Assembly (NCBI GenBank): GCA_003136675.1
Contig: PLFE01000100.1
Span: 528-42,360 of the forward strand
Origin: Bryobacterales bacterium
GTDB taxonomy: Bacteria > Acidobacteriota > Terriglobia > Bryobacterales > Bryobacteraceae
Length of the DNA: 41,833 bases
Reading direction: 5' to 3'
Shown here: one piece after another, positions 36,122 through 41,833 of the stretch
How positions within the stretch are numbered: the first letter of the stretch is position 1
Layout: each line of letters opens with the position of its first letter
The notes under the pieces: model-generated
The model's database searches: none
Seen by the model: only the letters and a program-made list of their open reading frames with translations
Told to the model about the DNA's origin: nothing
Made by a program: the position numbers and the translations under genes

Positions 36122-36736
36122 CTACTCGGGAATCACGATCGTGTCACCAGGAAGAAGCACGATGTTCTGTTCGATGTTCTTGCCGCGAATGACCGTGTCG
36201 TAATTAAACGGGAACGTACGTTGCTGCCCGGCCTCGGTTCTCAATACATAGATCTTGCTGCGCTTGGCGAAGATCGTCACTCCACCCGCCTCGGCGAGGG
36301 CCTGAAGCACTGTAGTGGGCCCGTCGAGACGCACCGGACCTTCCTTCTTCACCTGCCCGATCACATATGCCTTTTGACTGTTGATTTCTTTCACCGTAAC
36401 GGTTACATGGGGGTCGCGCAAAATGTCGCCATACTTCGCCGTCAGACTGGTCTCCAGTTCGGTGGGCGTCAATCCAGCCGCGCGAAACTCTCCGATGAGC
36501 GCGAGCGTAACCTTCCCGTCGGAACGCACCGGAGTCGAAGTGGTTGATGCATCCGGCTCCTTGAAAATATCCACCGCGATGACGTCGCCTGGGCCGATGC
36601 GGTACTGGCTGAGATCGTGAAACTGAGAGGGTTCGGATGAACCCGGCTTAGACACAGCAGGCTTAGGTACGCCGTCCGCCATTGCGAGGCTGGCTAATGA
36701 GAGCACAAGGGTAGCGAGCGAACAGCAACGAAACAT
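36122..36736 (-). CDS. polysaccharide export protein (Wza/OtnA-like), short form
   Basis: 204 residues. Signal peptide MFRCCSLATLVLSLASLAMA, then a polysaccharide-export (PES) domain reading YRIGPGDVIAVDIFKEPD and SDGKVTLALIGEFRAAGLTP, and one SLBB-like domain (QKAYVIGQVKKEGPVRL...LLPGDTIVIPE). Only one SLBB is present where Wza has two, there is no C-terminal transmembrane helix, and no lipobox is seen, so a full Wza-like outer-membrane channel seems unlikely. It is probably a periplasmic adaptor that works with the barrel encoded downstream. ATG at 36734-36736 with AAGG upstream. Confidence 0.9.
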   Translation of the reverse strand: MFRCCSLATLVLSLASLAMADGVPKPAVSKPGSSEPSQFHDLSQYRIGPGDVIAVDIFKEPDASTTSTPVRSDGKVTLALIGEFRAAGLTPTELETSLTAKYGDILRDPHVTVTVKEINSQKAYVIGQVKKEGPVRLDGPTTVLQALAEAGGVTIFAKRSKIYVLRTEAGQQRTFPFNYDTVIRGKNIEQNIVLLPGDTIVIPE

Positions 36737-36737
36737 A

Positions 36738-38291
36738 TTACGATGCCTTTGCGAGTGTTCTTGCATGTTTGGAAAGCTCCAGTTCGGGAACGTTGCCGAG
36801 CACCACAGTGCCGGCCGGAAGTTCCCATTCGCCGAGGAATGTGTTCTGCTGCAGTTCCCGGACGAACGCCAAACTCATCGCCAGCGCAAGCCAGAACAAG
36901 GTGCCCCCGGCGGTTAGCATTGCGCGTTTGGGACGGACCGGCTTCTCCGGCGGCCGGGCCAGGTCGAGCATCACGAAACGCTCGGCCTTTTCTCCTCGCT
37001 CCATATTCGTGGCGACGTCCGCGGCCAGTTTCTTGTCGAGCAGTGAATGATAGTTGGCCTTGCAGGTCTCGTAGTCCCGCGTGATGGTTGTCAGTTCCTC
37101 TTCGCGGATCGGAATCTTCTGGATGCGAGTTTGAATCTCGGCGGACTCTTGAATCAACTTACGGCTGCGTTGGTCGAGCGACCGGATCTCTTGTTCGGCC
37201 ATGGTGATCTGGGCGCGCGTGGAGTCGGCCTTCAGCCGCTCGGAGGAAAGCAACGAGTCACGCATCGGATCGCTTGAAGCGTCGGGGTCCGCGATGCTCG
37301 ATGCGCTACGGCCAGAGCCTGCCGGCGCCGGCGACTGGCTGGGGTCCTGCTCCAGGCGAGCGATGTCAGCCTTCAATCGTTTTATCTCGGGATGTCCGTC
37401 TTTATAGCGCAGTTGCGCTTCCCTGAGTTCGGCGCGCGCTTTGTCGAGTTCGGTTTCAGGAGCGGCTGCGAATGAGCTGCGCCCACCATCCACCGATCGC
37501 CTGGGAACCGCGCGCAGATTCTTCATCGAGTCCTGAGAAATGGCGAGCGCGCTCTCGTACATCAGCTTGTTCTGCTGCGCCCGGCCGATCGCGTCCTGCA
37601 CGCCTAACAGTTCCGCTTTGTCCTGGCTCATCTGCGCCAGCAGACTGCCTTCCTGCTCGGGGAGTTCACCGTTGTAAGCATCCTTGAACTCGCGGAGCTT
37701 AGCTTCTTGCTCCTGCAATTTCCGGCGGGCGTCTTCCAGTTCACCATCGAGAAATTTGGATGTCCCCGATGCTTCCTGGGAGCGCTCCGTCAGATTTTCG
37801 TTGATGAAGAAGTTACCGATTCGATTGGCGACCTCGGCGGCCCGGCGCGGATCGGGCGCTTCATAGGAAACGCGGAACGCGCCGGGCCGGTTCGCACTCC
37901 AATTGCGCTCCAGCTTGATAGTGATATCGTTCCGCATATAACCCAGCACTTCGTCACGGGTTCTGGTGGTTCTTTGCTTCGGGTAGAGGTTCAGGTCTTC
38001 GATCAACTGCCAGAGGCGCTCATTGCTCAGGACCTGCTGTTTCAAACGGTCCAGCCGGTCTTCCAGCGGCGTCTGAACCGTAGGTGCGACGAAATTCTCG
38101 GGAATCTTCTGACCTTCGACGAGAATCAAGGCTTCGGCAAGGTAAACAGGCTGTAGCGAAACAACGACGGCGATCGTCAGAAGCGCGCCCGCCAGGGTAA
38201 CCAAAGCGACCAGGCGCTTGTGCTTCCAGATGGCGCGAACAATCGAACGCGGCAAAACGGCGGGCTGCAAGCTCTCGAGATCAATAGTCAT
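36738..38291 (-). CDS. Wzz-like chain-length/co-polymerase protein (GNVR family)
   Basis: 517 residues. Two membrane helices (about 28-48 and 466-485) flank a long periplasmic coiled-coil region (about 170-430). The N-terminal part carries the Wzz domain (AEALILVEGQKIPENFVAP), and before the second helix is the proline-rich LDLARPPEKPVRPKR. Sets polymer length with the tyrosine kinase, which here is a separate gene 2 kb downstream in transcription. The start is ATG at 38289-38291. The in-frame stretch up to 38516 has no family character. Confidence 0.9.
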   Translation of the reverse strand: MTIDLESLQPAVLPRSIVRAIWKHKRLVALVTLAGALLTIAVVVSLQPVYLAEALILVEGQKIPENFVAPTVQTPLEDRLDRLKQQVLSNERLWQLIEDLNLYPKQRTTRTRDEVLGYMRNDITIKLERNWSANRPGAFRVSYEAPDPRRAAEVANRIGNFFINENLTERSQEASGTSKFLDGELEDARRKLQEQEAKLREFKDAYNGELPEQEGSLLAQMSQDKAELLGVQDAIGRAQQNKLMYESALAISQDSMKNLRAVPRRSVDGGRSSFAAAPETELDKARAELREAQLRYKDGHPEIKRLKADIARLEQDPSQSPAPAGSGRSASSIADPDASSDPMRDSLLSSERLKADSTRAQITMAEQEIRSLDQRSRKLIQESAEIQTRIQKIPIREEELTTITRDYETCKANYHSLLDKKLAADVATNMERGEKAERFVMLDLARPPEKPVRPKRAMLTAGGTLFWLALAMSLAFVRELQQNTFLGEWELPAGTVVLGNVPELELSKHARTLAKAS

Positions 38292-38317
38292 CGGGGATGT
38301 TGAATTTTGCGCGCTCG

Positions 38318-38761
38318 CTACCGGGCCGTGACCGTCAGGGAGCGGGTTTGGGACAAAAGAGTAAACAAGAGGGCGCCAAGAATGGTGCCCGTAAAATTGA
38401 TGAGGACATCTCGCACCGCGGGGTCGCGTCCGGGAAACGCAAATTGCAGCAGTTCGCTCGAGATTCCGACCGCGAAGCCCGTTGCGAGGGTGTAGACCCA
38501 GCGCCGCTCCGGCCACTCCGAGTAGAAACCCAGGAGCAAAAAGCCGAGCAGCGTATACATCGTTAAATGCGTGCCTTTTTCAACGAGGAAGTGGAAGTTG
38601 CCATAAAGTGAACTGCCGCCGGTGCTCGTGCGTCCTGTCGCGAGGGTGTAGGATGCGCAGACGCTGCTGTCGAGAATGCGAGCGGCCACGCCGGACGATG
38701 AGAATGCAATCACCAGAAGCATGCCGGCAATGCCCATTACCCACAGCCGCCGGTTGCGCAT
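38318..38761 (-). CDS. VanZ-like membrane protein
   Basis: About 147 residues with four or so membrane helices and the VanZ pattern: KGTHLTMYTLLGFLLL near residue 63, then ERRWVYTLATGFAVGISSELLQFAFPGRDPAVRDVLINFTGTILGALLF (helix, Glu/Gln, Gly-Arg, Asp, Asn, Gly). VanZ function in EPS loci is not established. The start is ATG at 38759-38761, one base after the NusG-like stop, or TTG at 38770. Confidence 0.85.
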   Translation of the reverse strand: MRNRRLWVMGIAGMLLVIAFSSSGVAARILDSSVCASYTLATGRTSTGGSSLYGNFHFLVEKGTHLTMYTLLGFLLLGFYSEWPERRWVYTLATGFAVGISSELLQFAFPGRDPAVRDVLINFTGTILGALLFTLLSQTRSLTVTAR

Positions 38762-38762
38762 G

Positions 38763-39317
38763 CTAGGCAACTGGGCGCACCCAGTTGGCTTCCACCTGCG
38801 CCGCGATCGAGCGCTGAAGCAACTCGATGGAAACCACCACGCGGGGAGAGCCGTTCACGTCAACGAGAGTACCTTTTACTCCCGCGAGCGGCCCGCGTTC
38901 GATTAATACTCGCTGGCCCACGTTGAGATACGGATGAGGACCGCTCATGAGACCGGACGAAACCACTGTACGAACCATGGCGAGTTCTTCATCCGGTATG
39001 GAAAGCGGCTGCTTGCCGGCCCCGACGATGCCTCGCACACGAGGTGTCACCAGCACGGGCAAACGTTGTTCCACGTCAAGTTCGCAGAATACGTATCCGG
39101 GAAACAACGGCAGGCTGAGTTCCTTGACACGATCAGACCATTGGCGGCGGCAGTGGAGCAGAGGCACATAGCACGCATAGCCTTTTTCGGCGAGCAAATC
39201 CCCAACCCTGCGTTCATAGTTCGCATGAACTTGAAGGGCAAACCAGGCGAGCTTCCGGGTAACTGGAATTCGCGAGGGCTCGCGGGTCAGAAAAGGCAGG
39301 GGACAAGGGGCAGTCAT
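38763..39317 (-). CDS. NusG-like operon-specific antiterminator (RfaH/UpxY/LoaP-type)
   Basis: 184 residues, first gene of the exopolysaccharide operon. An N-terminal NGN domain begins WFALQVHANYERRV (about 25-38), with LFPGYVFCEL (71-80) as in NusG, and the C-terminal KOW segment reads LNVGQRVLIERGPLAGVKGTL (about 131-151). Operon-leading NusG paralogues (Bacteroides UpxY, Bacillus LoaP, Enterobacteria RfaH) bind RNA polymerase paused in the leader and promote transcription through the long operon. ATG at 39315-39317. No strong Shine-Dalgarno is seen. An ops-like motif lies in its own leader, about 135 nt upstream of its start. Confidence 0.92.
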   Translation of the reverse strand: MTAPCPLPFLTREPSRIPVTRKLAWFALQVHANYERRVGDLLAEKGYACYVPLLHCRRQWSDRVKELSLPLFPGYVFCELDVEQRLPVLVTPRVRGIVGAGKQPLSIPDEELAMVRTVVSSGLMSGPHPYLNVGQRVLIERGPLAGVKGTLVDVNGSPRVVVSIELLQRSIAAQVEANWVRPVA

Positions 39318-39393
39318 GGAGTCGGGACCAAATTACTAAGTAAAGTTCCGGAAGAAATCAACGCTTCCACTCATGATTAGACCCTAAATGAAC

Positions 39394-39401
39394 CACGCTA
39401 C
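39394..39401 (-). promoter_or_regulatory. weak second ops-like motif
   Basis: The minus strand reads GTAGCGTG, identical to eight contiguous positions of the enterobacterial ops element, 57 bp downstream of the first motif (core start to core start). The preceding GGCG of ops is CCCC here, so the proposed non-template hairpin would not form. Weak, and possibly chance. Confidence 0.2.
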
Positions 39402-39430
39402 GGGGGCAGGTTAGTAATGGGTCTTTTGAA

Positions 39431-39477
39431 GCGGTGATTTTGAAAATCGTGCAGGCTACCGCAAAAACGCTCCCTGC
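39431..39477 (-). other. alternative hairpins around the ops-like element
   Basis: In the leader RNA two pairings compete. Stem 1 pairs GCAGG (39473-39477) with CCTGC (39451-39455), with a 17-nt loop. Stem 2 pairs GCGGT (39458-39462) with ACCGC (39431-39435) and encloses GATTTT (39443-39448) and AAAATC (39436-39441), with the interval 39449-39457 as a bulge. Stem 2's 5' arm lies in stem 1's loop and its 3' arm is outside, so the simple hairpins are mutually exclusive. No run of T follows either. Confidence 0.35.
39451..39463 (-). promoter_or_regulatory. ops-like element in the operon leader
   Basis: The minus strand reads TGCGGTAGCCTGC. The enterobacterial ops element read by RfaH is GGCGGTAGCGTGC, so 11 of 13 positions match, including the GCGGTAGC core and the downstream TG that places the RNA polymerase pause. 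It lies about 40-50 nt after the predicted transcription start and before a NusG-like gene. The octamer core also occurs in coding regions of this window, so position and length of match are the main support. Confidence 0.5.
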
Positions 39478-39507
39478 AAAGCGTTCCGTGTCTTACGCAC
39501 AAAATCG

Positions 39508-39536
39508 ATTATTGCCTCCCCAGGGACGAGAGTCAA
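39508..39536 (-). promoter_or_regulatory. sigma-70-type promoter for the exopolysaccharide operon
   Basis: Minus-strand -35 TTGACT (39531-39536), 17 bp spacer, -10 AATAAT (39508-39513). Each hexamer matches the consensus at 5 of 6. Predicted start near 39500, giving an untranslated leader of about 185 nt before the NusG-like gene. I found no other comparably spaced pair in this gap. Confidence 0.6.
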
Positions 39537-39678
39537 TGGAGTTGCGGAGCGCCAGACCTATCGCCTCGTAGGGTCGGTACCGGGACTTTTGAGGTGAGAC
39601 TACTGGCTCTTTGCGGGGAACTCGCCTAGGGACAAGTGCTGGGAGCAACAATCCCTAAGAAACGCCGGAGGCTTTCAC

Positions 39679-41127
39679 TTAGTACTTCAAGTAAACCGTC
39701 TTATAGTCGCTATAGAAATCGAACGCCGCGGGCCCTTGTTCCTTTGGCCCAAAGCTGGAATCTTTGGTCCCGCCGAACGGAAGCTGATATTCCACGCCGG
39801 CGCTGGGAAGGTTCACCGTGAGAAGTCCGGCTTCCGCACCATAAACAAAATCGAAGACGCGGGAAACGTTCGTAGTTTGAATCGACGCGGAAAGCCCAAA
39901 AGGAATATTGTTGGCAATGCGCATCGCGTCGGTAAAATCTTTCGCACGCATCACCGAAAGCACCGGCCCGAAAATCTCTTCCTGCGCAATCCTCATCTTC
40001 TCCTCGACGCCGGCGAAGATAGTCGGTTCAACGAAGAAGCCCTTGTCGTGCGCGCCGCCGGTAAGGCGATTCCCGCCCACAAGCGGCTCACCGGCTTCCT
40101 GACGGCCAATCTCGATGTACTTGAGGACTGTCTCCAACTGACCGAGATCCACGCACGGGCCGATGTCCACGCCCGGCTCCATGCCATTGCCCACCTTCAG
40201 CTTCCTGGTGCGCGAGATCAAAGCCTCCAGAAACCGTGGATAGATGGCGTCTTCCACGATGACCCGGCTGGTGGCCGTGCACTTCTGACCAGTGGAAAAG
40301 AACGCGGCATTCACCGTGTTCTCGACAGCGGAATTGAAATCGGCATCGGCCAGCACGATGGTGGGATTCTTTCCGCCCATTTCGAGCTGAATGCGCAATC
40401 GACGCCGGGAGGCTTCCGCGTGAATCCACTGGCCCACTTCATTCGAACCAGTGAAGGAGATCGCTTTCAGCGGCGCTGCGTTCACCAGCGCACCGCCCAA
40501 TTCCCCGCCCGAACCGGTCAAAAAATTCACCACTCCCTTCGGCACGCCGGCCATGTGGAGAGCCTCCACAATTCGCCAGGAGCTGAGCGGCGATACCGAA
40601 GCAGGCTTCACGATGATGGTGTTCCCGCAAATGAGCGCAGGCGCTATCTTCCAGGCTGGAATCGCGATCGGAAAATTCCAGGGCGTGATTAGGCCGACCA
40701 CTCCAATGGGCTTGCGAATGGCAAAAGTATGCACGCGCTCGCGCTCCGACGGCGTCAGGATTCCGCCCGCGCGCGAGCCTTCCCCGGCATAGTAGCGAAA
40801 AATATTGATGGCACGCCGCACTTCGCCCTTCGCTTCCGGAAGAGTCTTGCCCTCTTCGCGCGTCATCTCCGCGCCCAGGCTGTCGAACTGATGCTCCAGT
40901 ATGTCGGCGGTCTTATAGAGAATGGCGCCACGCGCGGGGCCCGGCATCGCCGCCCACTTCGGGAACGCCCCGGCCGCGGCCGCCGCCGCCTTTTCCACGT
41001 CGGCCGCAACCGCTTTCGGGTGCAGTCCGACAATCTCATCGGTATTCGCCGGATTGCGGTTCTCAATGTATTTACCGGTATCGACCCATTCGCCGGCGAT
41101 GTAGTTCGAGAAAACTGGTGTGTTCAT
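39679..41127 (-). CDS. NAD(P)-dependent aldehyde dehydrogenase (semialdehyde-dehydrogenase-like)
   Basis: 482 residues of the ALDH superfamily. Catalytic residues: Asn151 (PWNFPIAIP), Lys174 (IIVKPAS), Glu249 (LEMGGKNP) and nucleophile Cys283 (GQKCTATS). C-terminus FGGTKDSSFGPKEQG is normal. The overall pattern resembles alpha-ketoglutarate/2,5-dioxovalerate semialdehyde dehydrogenases, but substrate assignment is tentative. Its ATG at 41125-41127 directly abuts the LemA stop at 41128-41130. Confidence 0.95.
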   Translation of the reverse strand: MNTPVFSNYIAGEWVDTGKYIENRNPANTDEIVGLHPKAVAADVEKAAAAAAGAFPKWAAMPGPARGAILYKTADILEHQFDSLGAEMTREEGKTLPEAKGEVRRAINIFRYYAGEGSRAGGILTPSERERVHTFAIRKPIGVVGLITPWNFPIAIPAWKIAPALICGNTIIVKPASVSPLSSWRIVEALHMAGVPKGVVNFLTGSGGELGGALVNAAPLKAISFTGSNEVGQWIHAEASRRRLRIQLEMGGKNPTIVLADADFNSAVENTVNAAFFSTGQKCTATSRVIVEDAIYPRFLEALISRTRKLKVGNGMEPGVDIGPCVDLGQLETVLKYIEIGRQEAGEPLVGGNRLTGGAHDKGFFVEPTIFAGVEEKMRIAQEEIFGPVLSVMRAKDFTDAMRIANNIPFGLSASIQTTNVSRVFDFVYGAEAGLLTVNLPSAGVEYQLPFGGTKDSSFGPKEQGPAAFDFYSDYKTVYLKY

Positions 41128-41706
41128 TTAGAATTTCTGATCGTCGGAAACCTTCGGCGCGGTGCGCGCTCCAGCGTCGGTCTTGAAGTATGCGTTGTTG
41201 GGCTGGAAGCCGGAAATGGAGGCAACGATATTTTGCGGGAAAAGCTGCAATTCGGTGTTGTAATCCTGAACGGCTTTGTTGTACACACGACGCGATTGCA
41301 AGATGCGGTTCTCAGTCCCTTCCAGTTGGAATTGCAGACTCTGGAAGTTCTCATTGGCCTTCAAGTTCGGATAGTTCTCCGAAATCACAAGCAGCCGGCC
41401 CAGCGCGCCGTCCATCTGGTTGTTGGCGGCGATTTTACCTTCAGGCGTGGTCGCGCCCACCAGCGCCGCGCGCGCCTTGGAGATCTCATCCACCACTGTG
41501 GTCTCTTCCTTGGCGTAAGCCTTTACGGTTCCCACAAGGTTGGGGATCAGATCCGCTCGCCGCTGGAGATCGGCGTCGATTTGAGCCCAGTCGGCTTCAA
41601 TCGCATTCTTCTTGACCGCCAGATCATTCCGCACGGAAATGAACTTCCCCCCCGCCACAAAAAGAATCAGAACGACAACCAACAGTGCTATCAGACCTGC
41701 TTTCAT
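41128..41706 (-). CDS. lemA: LemA family protein
   Basis: 192 residues. A single N-terminal membrane helix (LIALLVVVLILFVAGG) is followed by the helical LemA core: NDLAVKKNAIEADWAQIDADLQRRADLIPNLVGTVKAYAKEE, and FPQNIVASISGFQP near the C-terminus. The Arg-Arg-Asp-Leu-Ile-Pro-Asn-Leu segment is diagnostic. LemA function is not well defined, with links to membrane stress. AAAGGGG lies 5 nt before the ATG. It overlaps the ClpA-like gene by ATGA (41703-41706). Confidence 0.95.
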   Translation of the reverse strand: MKAGLIALLVVVLILFVAGGKFISVRNDLAVKKNAIEADWAQIDADLQRRADLIPNLVGTVKAYAKEETTVVDEISKARAALVGATTPEGKIAANNQMDGALGRLLVISENYPNLKANENFQSLQFQLEGTENRILQSRRVYNKAVQDYNTELQLFPQNIVASISGFQPNNAYFKTDAGARTAPKVSDDQKF

Positions 41707-41833
41707 TCGTCCCCTTTCGCGCTGGCCGCAACAGGCTTGGCCAGCCAGTCGACCGCCTCCTCGGAGGTCTCGATGGTGACGTGGCGGTCGGCCAGTTGCG
41801 CCTCGAGTTGCAGGATGAACTTCTGCACCACCA
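41703..41833 (-). CDS. ClpA-like ATPase, C-terminal end only, apparently truncated
   Basis: Only 42 codons of the minus-strand gene are visible, in frame to the stop at 41703-41705: VVQKFILQLEAQLADRH, VTIETSEEAVDWLAKP, then a short tail ending ASAKGDE. The first part matches the D2 small domain of ClpA (VVDKFxxELxxQLxxxxVxLExSxEAxxWLA). In ClpA this is followed by ...GARPLxRxIQ, with the sensor-2 Arg, and about 70 more residues. Here it ends at once. No other minus-strand frame resumes the GARPL segment before the LemA start. Confidence 0.65.
   Translation of the reverse strand, partial: VVQKFILQLEAQLADRHVTIETSEEAVDWLAKPVAASAKGDE

Larger units (their letters stand above)
39318..39678. other. 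361-bp intergenic leader region
   Basis: Gap between the NusG-like gene and the aldehyde dehydrogenase gene, both on the minus strand. It holds the operon promoter, ops-like element and hairpins listed separately. Downstream of the dehydrogenase stop is a TTAGGGA/TCCCTAG-type inverted repeat (about 39625-39660, long loop), without a T-tract, so a terminator is not proven. Otherwise I see nothing further, and no small ORF with a good start signal. Confidence 0.5.

Noticed and set aside
33918-39317. Exosortase/PEP-CTERM-associated exopolysaccharide system.
   Set aside because: The deacetylase, kinase and Wzz genes fit, but I see no exosortase gene and no PEP-CTERM signal in the window.
39436-39448. 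GATTTTGAAAATC inverted repeat as a rho-independent terminator.
   Set aside because: The stem is AT-rich and no T-run follows on either strand. It fits the leader structure better.
39625-39660. TTAGGGA/TCCCTAG stem as a terminator of the aldehyde dehydrogenase gene.
   Set aside because: Loop of about 19 nt, stem short, no T-tract. Noted in the intergenic entry only.

Overview
The window looks like a high-GC Acidobacteriota chromosome, most likely Bryobacterales/Solibacteraceae (Candidatus Solibacter-like). The best taxonomic marker is the C-terminal domain of the 802-residue protein at 20929-23337, which matches the TIGR03437 type that is expanded in Solibacter. Solibacter-style secreted beta-helix proteins and large secreted fusion proteins agree with this. 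I saw no rRNA, tRNA, CRISPR array or insertion sequence.

Region 1 (1-9.8 kb) holds ordinary metabolic genes on both strands: a multi-pass membrane acyltransferase, GTP-dependent PEP carboxykinase followed by a DUF5671-type membrane protein, a nucleoside hydrolase, a secreted copper amine oxidase with an altered cofactor-site context, and a secreted DUF4139 protein.

Region 2 (about 9.8-19.2 kb, minus strand, 'operon B') is a tightly overlapping set: polysaccharide deacetylase, GT4 glycosyltransferase, GNAT/FemAB-like acyltransferase, proline-dehydrogenase-fold protein, a 922-residue fusion (helical region, phosphoribosyltransferase-like, aminoglycoside-kinase-like, HAD phosphatase), a second GNAT/FemAB-like acyltransferase, an alpha-hydroxy-acid oxidase and a small lipoprotein. 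I know of no described pathway with this gene set. It is the best candidate for an undescribed system.

Region 3 (19.2-23.3 kb) holds two convergent, closely related secreted beta-helix proteins that form a large inverted duplication. Only one of them carries the TIGR03437 domain.

Region 4 (23.4-39.5 kb, minus strand) is a Wzx/Wzy-type exopolysaccharide operon. In transcription order it encodes: NusG-like antiterminator, VanZ protein, Wzz-like chain-length protein, short Wza-like export protein, outer-membrane barrel, tyrosine autokinase, polysaccharide deacetylase, GT4, ExoA-like GT2, initiating sugar phosphate transferase, DegT aminotransferase, membrane-anchored sugar epimerase/dehydratase, GT2, Wzx flippase and Wzy-like polymerase/ligase. 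Its leader has a good sigma-70-type promoter and, about 40-50 nt downstream of the predicted start, a sequence matching 11 of 13 positions of the enterobacterial ops element recognised by the NusG paralogue RfaH. Together with the first gene this suggests an autonomous, processive-antitermination-controlled operon.

Region 5 (39.7-41.8 kb, minus strand) has an aldehyde dehydrogenase, a LemA protein and the end of a ClpA-like ATPase whose C-terminus stops before the conserved sensor-2 segment.
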